From NCBI RefSeq assembly GCF_937920395.1, contig NZ_CALEVF010000127.1, forward strand, positions 1 through 8,714: DNA of 8,714 nucleotides, written 5' to 3'. Positions within the stretch are counted from its first letter, which is position 1. Each line of letters begins with the position of its first letter. Shown here piece after piece: positions 1 to 6,356 of this stretch. The position numbers were made by a program, and so were the translations under genes. This DNA comes from an uncultured Clostridium sp. Lineage in GTDB: Bacteria; Bacillota; Clostridia; Clostridiales; Clostridiaceae. Under the pieces are notes generated by a model, which made no database searches, was not told the origin of the DNA, and was given only the letters and a program-made list of their open reading frames with translations.

Positions 1-498
1 TGTATGTATCATACATTTACGAAGATAAACCTCTATAAAAATTGTCTCATCAACATATATTTTTACATTGACACCCCTTTTAACTTCAATTACTATGTAT
101 TTTTTTACTTTGTTCTTTGCATTTTCTTTTTCGATATGTGATTTAAAATGTTTTGTCATATTCACTACATCAGCCATATTGTATGGTTTTAGAATATAAT
201 CATAGCAATGCACTTCTTTAAATGCCTTTATTAAATATTCAGCATGTGTCGTTAAAAAAATAATAAAACTAAACTCATACTTAGGTATCTTCCTAATCTC
301 TATTGCAAAGTCTACTCCAGATGAGCTACTTAAGCATATATCCACAAAAAAAACATCTATACTGTATAGGCTTGTAATTTCTAAAGCCTTATCTTTATCA
401 AAAGACTCATATATATTTATACCTTTATCTATTTGCTGTAGCATTTTCTTTAAACTTTTTCTCTGAAGCAAATCATCCTCTACTATCAACACATTCAT
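1..498 (-). CDS. LytTR-family response regulator, C-terminus cut by window edge
   Basis: Reading leftward from ATG at 498 gives 166 codons open to the window edge. The N-terminal half is a receiver domain: it opens MNVLIVEDD with acidic residues E7, D8 and D9, the likely phosphoacceptor is D53 (FFVDIC), the switch threonine is T83 or T84 (IIFLTTHAEY), and the conserved lysine is K104 in ILKPY. From about residue 132 a second domain begins (IVIEVKRG, then IFIEVYLRKCMIHT), which matches the first strands of the LytTR DNA-binding domain of the AgrA/VirR/LytR type. Such proteins are phosphorylated by a membrane histidine kinase and bind direct repeats upstream of targets, often bacteriocin, competence or virulence genes. 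No kinase gene lies in the window; one could lie just past the left edge, downstream of this gene. The start is supported by AAGGGG at 505-510, 6 nt upstream. The family assignment is secure; the regulated genes are unknown. Confidence 0.93.
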   Translation of the reverse strand, partial: MNVLIVEDDLLQRKSLKKMLQQIDKGINIYESFDKDKALEITSLYSIDVFFVDICLSSSSGVDFAIEIRKIPKYEFSFIIFLTTHAEYLIKAFKEVHCYDYILKPYNMADVVNMTKHFKSHIEKENAKNKVKKYIVIEVKRGVNVKIYVDETIFIEVYLRKCMIHT

Positions 499-518
499 TT
501 GTATCCCCTTTAATTATG

Positions 519-536
519 GTGCCACCCACGTGGCAA
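519..536 (-). promoter_or_regulatory. Small GC-rich hairpin in leader of response regulator
   Basis: TGCCAC (520-525) and GTGGCA (530-535) form a perfect 6-bp stem with a 4-nt loop. The hairpin sits 9 nt upstream of the AAGGGG ribosome binding site on the minus strand. It stands out because the surrounding leader is almost entirely A/T. A role in translational control or mRNA stability is inference. There is no U-run next to it, so it is unlikely to be a terminator. Confidence 0.4.
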
Positions 537-612
537 GTGACAAGTTAAAAATTTATACTCCCCCACAGTCTTTATTTTGTTATATTTTATTTTTTATAAT
601 TGTAACAATGTC

Positions 613-621
613 ATTATATCA
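613..621 (-). promoter_or_regulatory. Candidate extended -10 promoter for the response regulator
   Basis: On the minus strand the sequence is TGATATAAT (621 down to 613), a perfect extended -10 element (TGn plus TATAAT). The -35 region is not recognisable, which extended -10 promoters tolerate. Transcription would start near 606 and give a leader of about 108 nt before the ATG at 498. A second extended -10-like sequence, TGTTACAAT, lies at 607-599, so the exact start is uncertain. AT-rich intergenic DNA produces such motifs by chance, so this is a moderate call. Confidence 0.4.
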
Positions 622-674
622 TAAACTTTTACTAAATTAGATATATTTTGTAACATTATAAGTTCATATTAAAA

Positions 675-716
675 TGACTAAAATCTAAGAGTACAAAACC
701 TCTTCGATTTTAGCCA
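675..716 (-). terminator. Terminator-like hairpin downstream of lemA
   Basis: CTAAAATC (678-685) pairs with GATTTTAG (706-713), and AAGAG (687-691) pairs with CTCTT (700-704). One T/C mismatch lies between the two stem blocks, and the loop is 8 nt. Two more pairs at the base (TG 675-676 with CA 715-716) extend it past a mismatch. The hairpin begins 17 nt after the lemA stop codon, and on the minus strand it is followed by a short T-rich stretch (ATTTTAATAT). It probably ends the DUF2207-lemA transcript before the response regulator promoter. The stem is AT-rich, so termination efficiency is uncertain. Confidence 0.6.
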
Positions 717-733
717 TTCATTTATCAATCTCT

Positions 734-1276
734 TTAAAACTTAATTTGTGGAATACTTTTTTCATCCTCATCTACATTGAAAAACGACTCTTCCTTAAAA
801 CTACACAGCTTTGCAACAATGCTCGAAGGAAACATTTGAACAGTATTGTTATATTCCATAACTACGTCATTGTAGAATTGTCTTGCATAACTAATTTTAT
901 CTTCTGTTTTTGACAATTCATCTTGAAGTTCAAGATAATTAATATTTGACTTAAGCTCGGGGTAATCCTCAGCTACTGCAAACAATTTCCCAAGTACTGT
1001 TGTTAATTCACCATTTGCCTTCATCATATCCTCTGGAGTGCTTGAGGAAAGATATTTTGTCCTAGCTGATGTTACGCCCTCAAAAGTACTACGCTCATGG
1101 CTTGAATAACCTTTCACAATTTCAACTAGGTTTGGAATAAGATCAAACCTTCTTTTTAATTGTACATCTATTTGCCCCCAAGAATTTTTAACCTTATTTC
1201 TATTACCTACAAGGCTATTATATAAAAAAACTATTATTAGTAATATTACAGCTACTATAATTACAAGAACTAACAT
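734..1276 (-). CDS. lemA: LemA family membrane protein
   Basis: The protein has 180 residues, typical for LemA. Residues 1-20 form one hydrophobic membrane helix (LVLVIIVAVILLIIVFLY). The LemA hallmark follows directly: NSLVGNRNKVKNSW, IDVQLKRRFDLIPNLVEIVKGY and SHE at about residues 21-61. A long helical domain with LGKLFAVAEDYPELKSN and the C-terminal YNNTVQMFPSSIVA block follows. LemA proteins are anchored by the N-terminal helix with a helical-bundle domain outside or at the membrane; their biochemical function is not established. The gene lies 24 bp downstream of the DUF2207 gene, a frequent genomic partner, so the two are probably co-transcribed and may act together at the envelope. The start is backed by a strong AAGGAGGTG site at 1282-1290, 5 nt from the ATG. 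Nothing is truncated. Confidence 0.96.
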   Translation of the reverse strand: MLVLVIIVAVILLIIVFLYNSLVGNRNKVKNSWGQIDVQLKRRFDLIPNLVEIVKGYSSHERSTFEGVTSARTKYLSSSTPEDMMKANGELTTVLGKLFAVAEDYPELKSNINYLELQDELSKTEDKISYARQFYNDVVMEYNNTVQMFPSSIVAKLCSFKEESFFNVDEDEKSIPQIKF

Positions 1277-1300
1277 TAGTACACCTCCTTATTTTTATCA

Positions 1301-3286
1301 TTAAAATGCACCACCTCCACCACCACCGCCAGAGCCTCCGGAGCTACCGCCACTAAATCCCCCTCCTCCACCAGAGGATGATGAATTACTAGAACTTGAA
1401 TTGCTTTGTGCTCTAGAAACCGATTTATTTACAGTATGCATAGTATTATTAAACATTGTCTCAAACCCAACAAAGTAATCATAATTTGTTCCATACATAT
1501 AAGTAAGCTGGTTATTATTTAGGTCTTCATTTTTAAAGATTATTGGTAGCTGCTTAATAACTTCCTTTGCAACTCCAAGTGAAATAGCATAAACAAGGTA
1601 GTGCTCCCACAATACAATAGCCGGAATTTCAGCCTTATCTAACCTACTAAAATCTTTTAAAAAGTTTTTAAATGCTTTCCACTTTGCATGCTGCTGACTA
1701 CCAAAGTCTGATCTTTTTTTCATTCTTATAGACAAAACAATTAATATAATACCCTGAAATAACATTATTGAATAATAAATTGACATAAGCGTAGATGCCT
1801 CATATACCATTTCAGTTATTATATAATAAATTCCTAATAAAATGCCTAATATCCTCATTTTTATAGGTGTTTTATGAAAAAATACATATTTATCAGCATC
1901 TTCTTTTACAAGTTTTACCCACTTATTATAATCCTCCTTAAATTGAAGAGCTGTACTGTTTCCTTTAACATACTTTTCTATATCGTCAAGGCTAATACAT
2001 CCTCCATATCCTACTTTATATATAAACCAACTTATTAAAAATTTCTCATGTTTTTTCAAAGGAACAGTTGGTATTTTTTCAATTAATTTAAATTTATACT
2101 TAATTATATTTTTGCTCATAAACTTATTTTTTTGGATAGATTCATTCTTCTCAATGGAAAATTGTTTTTTTCTAACCAGGTCCATAAGTGTGGCCATAAT
2201 ATCCCTTGTATGTACTTTGCCAAAGTACATTAATACACTCATTTCAGCAGGTGTGTATTCTCCTGGAAGCTCTCTGAAGTATTTACCATAAAAGTTATGT
2301 TTAGGTTCTTTATCATACTTAAAATATAGAAAAACGATTGCTAAAACTCCTAATACCACATAAAAGATCATCCATGGTTTGGCATCAGAACTCCTTTGTA
2401 TTCGGTCAAGCTCTTCCCGCTTTTGATTCTCAATCTCAACCTTTTGATTCTCAATTTGTTGCTTCTTAGAAAGTTGTTCTTCTATTCTTTCTTGCTCTCT
2501 TGCCTCATTAGCCGCACTTGCAAGTTTACCCTCATTTGCCATTATTCCAGGTAATGCATTTTCATTTACTATTTTACTTGAATTTGGGACAAGTTTTACA
2601 GGAAATACAACCAAAGTTTCTACAAATTCACCTGGTGAAACTGACGGCACCTTAAATTCCACATTTCTATTATCCAATATAGTAGAATCACCTGTTAAAG
2701 GCCCATGGGCAAAAATTTTTAACTGCTCCTTTGTAGCTCCTGATGGGAGTGTTATTTTTATTTTTATGTTATCTATAGGTATTTCCCATTTTGTGTCAAT
2801 TGTTTTTCTGTTAAATGAGGCTATGTCCTTATACTTTGTAACAGCATCAATTAATTTATATTTTATAACAAAAGTTTTTTCCTGATCCTGTGAAGCTTCA
2901 AAAATCTTAAAGTGTCCAAAATTTTCATTCTGGACAAAATTATAGGTACCCGAATTACCCTTCTCATCTAATGAATTGTCTGAATTTAGATTAAGTTCTT
3001 GTAAACTGGTATCTTTAATTACATAAACTTTTTTATTTTTTAAACCTTTCGTACCTGAAAAATCTACATCTCTAAGCACACCATTAAACTCACCGTCAAA
3101 ATTATATGTAAGTCTCTCTTCATAATCAGCAGAACCATCCTTATTTATTATTATATTAATATTATACCCGGACATATTATAGCTTTTACTCCCCTGCGCA
3201 TTAACGGGTTGCATGCAAACAAAAGAAATAATAAGATTAACAACCAGAAATATTTCAGAAAAAATTAAAATAGCACGTTTTTTGAT
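1301..3286 (-). CDS. DUF2207 domain membrane protein, signal peptide, likely ATC start
   Basis: The first ATG (3214) would give 637 residues, but it has no ribosome binding site and begins inside a signal peptide. Reading the same frame from ATC at 3286 adds 24 residues starting (M)KKRAILIF, a hydrophobic core, and a PVNA/QG signal peptidase I site; AAGAAGG (3294-3300) lies 7 nt upstream of that codon. I therefore extend the gene to 3286. Numbering from the ATG at 3214: residues 9-210 are the beta-rich DUF2207 extracytoplasmic domain; 228-275 are a charged coiled coil; 281-298 are a membrane helix; 316-350 hold the conserved PGEYTPAEMSVLMYF and DLVRKK segment; about 453-470 and 478-496 are two further helices; 512-551 hold the family motif W..F..FL..F ending LWEHYLVYAISLGVA; 605-637 are a Ser/Gly-rich tail ending AF, usual for this family. 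The function of DUF2207 proteins is unknown. lemA follows after 24 bp. Family certain; start inferred. Confidence 0.88.
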   Translation of the reverse strand: MKKRAILIFSEIFLVVNLIISFVCMQPVNAQGSKSYNMSGYNINIIINKDGSADYEERLTYNFDGEFNGVLRDVDFSGTKGLKNKKVYVIKDTSLQELNLNSDNSLDEKGNSGTYNFVQNENFGHFKIFEASQDQEKTFVIKYKLIDAVTKYKDIASFNRKTIDTKWEIPIDNIKIKITLPSGATKEQLKIFAHGPLTGDSTILDNRNVEFKVPSVSPGEFVETLVVFPVKLVPNSSKIVNENALPGIMANEGKLASAANEAREQERIEEQLSKKQQIENQKVEIENQKREELDRIQRSSDAKPWMIFYVVLGVLAIVFLYFKYDKEPKHNFYGKYFRELPGEYTPAEMSVLMYFGKVHTRDIMATLMDLVRKKQFSIEKNESIQKNKFMSKNIIKYKFKLIEKIPTVPLKKHEKFLISWFIYKVGYGGCISLDDIEKYVKGNSTALQFKEDYNKWVKLVKEDADKYVFFHKTPIKMRILGILLGIYYIITEMVYEASTLMSIYYSIMLFQGIILIVLSIRMKKRSDFGSQQHAKWKAFKNFLKDFSRLDKAEIPAIVLWEHYLVYAISLGVAKEVIKQLPIIFKNEDLNNNQLTYMYGTNYDYFVGFETMFNNTMHTVNKSVSRAQSNSSSSNSSSSGGGGGFSGGSSGGSGGGGGGGAF

Positions 3287-3293
3287 AATAACA

Positions 3294-3300
3294 CCTTCTT
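3294..3300 (-). promoter_or_regulatory. Ribosome binding site that decides the DUF2207 start
   Basis: The minus-strand sequence AAGAAGG, followed by TG, is the only Shine-Dalgarno-like site near the 5' end of the DUF2207 gene. It lies 7 nt upstream of ATC (3286-3284) and 4 nt upstream of ATT (3289-3287). It is 79 nt from the conventional ATG at 3214, which has only a T-rich tract before it. An in-frame TAA at 3301-3299 excludes any longer reading. Confidence 0.6.
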
Positions 3301-3308
3301 ATAGACCT

Positions 3309-3337
3309 ATTATATCCAATAGTTCAATAATTTTCAC
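3309..3337 (-). promoter_or_regulatory. Candidate sigma-A promoter for DUF2207-lemA
   Basis: A perfect TATAAT lies at 3314-3309 on the minus strand. A 17-nt spacer separates it from GTGAAA (3337-3332), which matches 4 of 6 positions of TTGACA. Transcription would begin near 3302, so the ribosome binding site at 3300-3294 would sit at the very 5' end of the mRNA. The promoter abuts the stop codon of the upstream glyoxalase-fold gene. No clear terminator separates the genes, so readthrough may also feed this operon. Confidence 0.45.
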
Positions 3338-3723
3338 TATATTTCATATAATTCTATTGGCAAATCATCTGGGTCACTAAAAAAAGTAAATCTTTTCCCC
3401 GTAATCTCATCAATTCTAATATTCTCAGTAATAACATTCTTATCATTTAGTTCTGCTATTGCTACATCTATATTATCCACCTCGAAAGCAAGATGCCTAA
3501 GGCCTCTTGCTTCAGGATAACTCGGCCTAATCGTTGCTTTAGGAAAAGAGAATAATTCTATTTGATAATTTCCTCCAACGGATAAGTCCAACTTATATGA
3601 CTCTCTTTCTTTTCTATATACCTCTTTAATTATTTTTAATCCTAAAATATTAACATAGAAATTTTTAGACCTTTCATAATTTGAACAAATAATAGCTATA
3701 TGATGAATTTTATTTAATTTCAT
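3337..3723 (-). CDS. gloA2: YaeR/SMU1112c-type glyoxalase I-like (VOC) metalloprotein
   Basis: This 128-residue single-domain VOC protein shows the paired beta-alpha-beta-beta-beta modules of the fold: residues 5-60, then 75-127. The four expected metal ligands of glyoxalase I are present at matching positions: H8 (IHHIAI), E56 (YQIELFSF), H77 (GLRHLAFEV) and E124 (PIELYEI). The opening MKLNKIHHIAIICSNYERSKNFYVNILG segment and the FSDPDDLPIELYE ending are characteristic of the YaeR/GloA2 subgroup. Members resemble lactoylglutathione lyase, but the physiological substrate is not established, and Clostridia generally lack glutathione, so a methylglyoxal-glutathione reaction should not be assumed. 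The protein should be cytosolic. The start is fixed by AAGGAGG at 3731-3737, 7 nt from the ATG. The gene has its own promoter upstream and is followed after 50 bp by the DUF2207 gene. Confidence 0.92.
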   Translation of the reverse strand: MKLNKIHHIAIICSNYERSKNFYVNILGLKIIKEVYRKERESYKLDLSVGGNYQIELFSFPKATIRPSYPEARGLRHLAFEVDNIDVAIAELNDKNVITENIRIDEITGKRFTFFSDPDDLPIELYEI

Positions 3724-3759
3724 TATTATGCCTCCTTGGTTTATATGATATTTTTTCTA

Positions 3760-3788
3760 ATTGTATTAGTTATTGTGTATTCTTTCAA
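3760..3788 (-). promoter_or_regulatory. Sigma-A promoter of the gloA2-like gene
   Basis: On the minus strand TTGAAA (3788-3783) and TACAAT (3765-3760) are separated by exactly 17 nt; each matches the consensus at 5 of 6 positions. Transcription would start near 3753, giving a leader of about 30 nt that contains the AAGGAGG site. This is the best-formed promoter in the window. Confidence 0.65.
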
Positions 3789-3870
3789 TACATTTATTTA
3801 CATTTTTCTATTTTGTGGTGCTAAGATTGGTGGAATATTAGGTAGTGCAGGTTACTAAATTCAACCAACT

Positions 3871-3913
3871 AACAACTAGGGGGTACTCCATTACCTGAGT
3901 ATCCCCATTTGTT
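3871..3913 (-). terminator. Long stable hairpin after the ClpP-like gene
   Basis: GGGGGTACTC (3879-3888) pairs with GAGTATCCCC (3897-3906) over 10 bp with a single G-U wobble and an 8-nt loop. An outer AACAA (3871-3875) with TTGTT (3909-3913) extends it across a small internal loop. It starts 28 nt beyond the stop of the ClpP-like gene and lies upstream of the next promoter, so it most likely ends that transcript. The minus strand after the stem is T-rich (TTAGTTGGTTG) but has no continuous U-run, so it is not a canonical intrinsic terminator. Confidence 0.5.
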
Positions 3914-3941
3914 AAGAACTAAAGGTTAATTAAATAAAAAA

Positions 3942-4580
3942 CTAGAATAGCTCTTCTAAATCAGTTACAATTTTATCTGCTAGTCCTAATGAAATAATTT
4001 CATCAGACGTTAGCCACCAATCTTTTCTATAATTCTTGGTGTAGAGTTTATCTGTAATATTTGTATTTGCAACAATAAACTCTTTAACTCTTTTTTCTTG
4101 TCTTTGAGTAAATTCGAAGTTATCTAAAACTTTATCAGTATTACCCATAGCCCCTGTACTACCAGAATGTATTAGGGCTGTTGTATCTTGAAACACGTAT
4201 CTATGGCCTTTTGAACCAGCAAGTAACATTAACCCACCTGAACTATAAGTTTTACCGAGGCCTATAGTATACACTGGTGTTTTGGAAAGTTGAAGCACAT
4301 TTATAAAATTAAGTACTGCTGGTAACTCCCCACCATTAGAATTTATAAAAATTTTAATAGGGGTTCTTTCCTCGGTGGCTTTACCTTTGTCTTGTTTATT
4401 CCACTTTATAACCATTAGTGAAAAATCAACCAAACTATCATCAATGTCAAAATTCCAAAAGATCTCTCGATTTCTAGTTCTCTCATAATAATCTAAGGTT
4501 TCTGGGTCTGGTAGATTCATTTTTGTTAATTCCTTAACCTCATCCTCAAAAAATATATCCCAGTTCTTATTAACGCTCAT
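3942..4580 (-). CDS. ClpP-like serine peptidase (Clp protease proteolytic subunit family)
   Basis: The protein has 212 residues with the ClpP/crotonase-like fold. Visible marks: the oxyanion and substrate strand KIFINSNGG (76-84); the nucleophile S114 in TYSSGGLMLLAGSKGHRYVF; the histidine H138 in ALIHSGS; and a likely third triad residue D187 in YRKDWWLTSDEI, aligning with the DxFM segment of ClpP. The triad therefore looks intact. It is not a standard housekeeping ClpP: the N-terminal 40 residues are unlike the ClpP axial-loop region, MIHQP is replaced by LIHSGS, and a charged insertion (about 59-73) precedes the oxyanion strand. It probably forms a self-compartmentalised oligomer in the cytosol, but partnering with a Clp ATPase is not shown and no ATPase gene is adjacent. 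It appears to be a single-gene transcript, with a hairpin downstream and promoter-like motifs upstream. AGGGTG (4586-4591), 5 nt upstream, supports the ATG at 4580. Confidence 0.88.
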   Translation of the reverse strand: MSVNKNWDIFFEDEVKELTKMNLPDPETLDYYERTRNREIFWNFDIDDSLVDFSLMVIKWNKQDKGKATEERTPIKIFINSNGGELPAVLNFINVLQLSKTPVYTIGLGKTYSSGGLMLLAGSKGHRYVFQDTTALIHSGSTGAMGNTDKVLDNFEFTQRQEKRVKEFIVANTNITDKLYTKNYRKDWWLTSDEIISLGLADKIVTDLEELF

Positions 4581-4624
4581 AATTCACCCTACTTCCTTTA
4601 TATTATTATTTAATCGTATATTAT

Positions 4625-4652
4625 ATTATATGTATGCGGATATCCTTTTCCA
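4625..4652 (-). promoter_or_regulatory. Candidate promoter for the ClpP-like gene with internal palindrome
   Basis: A TATAAT box (4630-4625, minus strand) lies 16 nt from TGGAAA (4652-4647), which matches 4 of 6 positions of TTGACA. A second overlapping TATAAT is at 4625-4620. The spacer holds the 8-bp palindrome GGATATCC (4638-4645), a possible operator. The 112-bp gap (4581-4692) shows no clear terminator for the permease gene, so readthrough from the ABC operon is also possible. Confidence 0.35.
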
Positions 4653-4692
4653 CATTCAAACTCATATAAATATATTTTATTTTTATTTGCTT

Positions 4693-6354
4693 TTATATTT
4701 CTATATCCTTCCAGTTAACATTAAAACTAGTTTTCCAGAGAATTATATTAACTATTATAAGCACTAAAATATAAACACAAATAAGTATTATATTACTTCT
4801 AATAAATATATGAATTAAAACAAATACACCAAGTAACAAACTAGTTATTATCGATGGTTTTATAAGTTTCCCACTATCTGATGTGGCAAACTTTACACTG
4901 AACGGCATTGCCTTATTTGATAATTTAAAATACACTAAAGATAATATTAAAAGAACTAAAAACATAACTATTAAATCAATAACTATTGATGGACCTTTAA
5001 TTATTAAAAACACCATAGCATCTAACAAATAGAGTGGTATTATAAGTTTAAATAGAGTTCCTTTTACTGCACCTTTTAATATTACTCCTGGATTTTCTAT
5101 TGGTAATACCTTGTATATAAAGGCTCCCTTAAAGCTATCACTATTATTTATAAATGCTGTACAAAAACATAATAAGAATATACTTATATACATAAATAAT
5201 TGAATTTTTCCACCAAAGCCAGTTTGAATATTATCAGTAAAAGTTTTTCCATTACTATCCATAAAAACAAATAAAAGTGGCATAAATACTGCCATTGCAA
5301 GTGTTGGATACACCTTAAGCTTTAGATTTCGTTCTGTAGCTATCATATTTTGTGTGAATATAAACATACTCTTTTCTACTTTATCCTTGCAAACAAGTGA
5401 CGCTATAAATTCTTTTCTATTTTCACTCCTTCTGCTTACAGTTCCTCCTTTCGAATTTAATTTTTGAAGGTTCTTTTCAAAATATGGTACTACCTTTTTT
5501 AAATAAAGCATAATTAAAACAATTGGTCCAAGTACTGCATGTACTAATAAATACATTAACATAGGTTGTTTATTACCATCTATCAATATTCCAAATGGTG
5601 CTGCAAACCACATTGATGGTAATAATAGATGCCAAAGCTTAGGTATATATTCACTATTCATATTTGAAGCATCAAAAACTCTAGCAACTAGTTGATATCC
5701 AAATGCAAATACAAAAGCTAATAATATTTGAAAATAGTTTATTATATCTTTTAGTTTTTCTCCATCAAAAAACTTTAAAACCAAGGTATATAAAAGAGAT
5801 GTTAAAGTTATAACTATTAAAACTAACAGGATAGTTTCTATAGAAAATATTAAGAAAAATAAAATTCCATATTTTACAGTGCCAATAACTAGTGGTATTA
5901 AGTTTAATGACATAGAAAAACCTGCTAAATATATACATATGTGAGTAGTTTTTGCGGCATTAAATGTCTTATTATCTATAGGCTTTGGTAATAATATACT
6001 TTTCTCGACTACATCTAATAATACTGCAGAAAAATCAGAAATCATGAGTGAAATCATCATAAATAGATTTATGCCTATTACAATATTTGTAGCTTTCATA
6101 GCTGGCATATTACTATTCATTATTAGACCAATAAAAATACTCATAAAAAAATTAAACATAAGCAAACTTATATAATTGTTTTTATCGTGACTTTCATCAA
6201 TCTTTTTATTTTTTCCCATGATATTGCTTACCCGTCTACCGTCCATTGTTAATTTTATCTGTAGAATCATTCTCATAATTTTATAGTTAACTTCTAATTT
6301 TACATATATAAATTGGAATTTATCTAGTACCCTAAGTACAAAGAAATCTTTCAT
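4693..6354 (-). CDS. ABC exporter permease subunit (ABC-2-like), multi-spanning
   Basis: This 553-residue, strongly hydrophobic protein has about 12-13 predicted membrane helices: near 61-79, 89-112, 137-158, 162-193 (possibly two), 205-225, 242-259, 265-285, 349-365, 384-401, 433-451, 456-475, 498-517 and 520-540. A charged loop (286-345) divides two halves, and about 60 soluble residues lie at the N-terminus. The loop SILLPKPIDNKTFNAAK (119-135) resembles the PLP-type loop often seen after the second or third helix of ABC-2-type exporter permeases. It is paired with the ATPase immediately upstream, with a 2-bp gap, and its GAGGTG ribosome binding site (6360-6365) lies inside the end of the ATPase gene, so the two are co-translated. 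The substrate cannot be read from the sequence; lipids, peptides or drugs are all possible. The start is uncertain among several early Met codons (27, 29, 37, 46), but the first has the ribosome binding site. Confidence 0.8.
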   Translation of the reverse strand: MKDFFVLRVLDKFQFIYVKLEVNYKIMRMILQIKLTMDGRRVSNIMGKNKKIDESHDKNNYISLLMFNFFMSIFIGLIMNSNMPAMKATNIVIGINLFMMISLMISDFSAVLLDVVEKSILLPKPIDNKTFNAAKTTHICIYLAGFSMSLNLIPLVIGTVKYGILFFLIFSIETILLVLIVITLTSLLYTLVLKFFDGEKLKDIINYFQILLAFVFAFGYQLVARVFDASNMNSEYIPKLWHLLLPSMWFAAPFGILIDGNKQPMLMYLLVHAVLGPIVLIMLYLKKVVPYFEKNLQKLNSKGGTVSRRSENRKEFIASLVCKDKVEKSMFIFTQNMIATERNLKLKVYPTLAMAVFMPLLFVFMDSNGKTFTDNIQTGFGGKIQLFMYISIFLLCFCTAFINNSDSFKGAFIYKVLPIENPGVILKGAVKGTLFKLIIPLYLLDAMVFLIIKGPSIVIDLIVMFLVLLILSLVYFKLSNKAMPFSVKFATSDSGKLIKPSIITSLLLGVFVLIHIFIRSNIILICVYILVLIIVNIILWKTSFNVNWKDIEI

Positions 6355-6356
6355 AT

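Noticed and set aside
1315..1375. GC-rich repetitive stretch as a DNA repeat or CRISPR-like element
   Set aside because: It is the codon run for the Gly/Ser tail of the DUF2207 protein, which is usual in that family. There are no spaced repeats.
3309..3325. CTATT/AATAG inverted repeat as a terminator after the gloA2-like gene
   Set aside because: The stem is only 5 bp and A/T-rich with no U-run, and it overlaps the TATAAT box, which explains the sequence better.
3745..3858. A 37-residue hydrophobic plus-strand frame ending GAKIGGILGSAGY, reminiscent of small membrane peptides or bacteriocins
   Set aside because: It has no ribosome binding site, and it runs antisense through the well-formed promoter of the gloA2-like gene (3760-3788). 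AT-rich DNA readily encodes hydrophobic stretches. Without conservation it cannot be supported.
3942..4580. Calling this gene the housekeeping clpP
   Set aside because: The N-terminus, the LIHSGS motif and the insertion near residues 59-73 differ from canonical ClpP, so only family membership is claimed.
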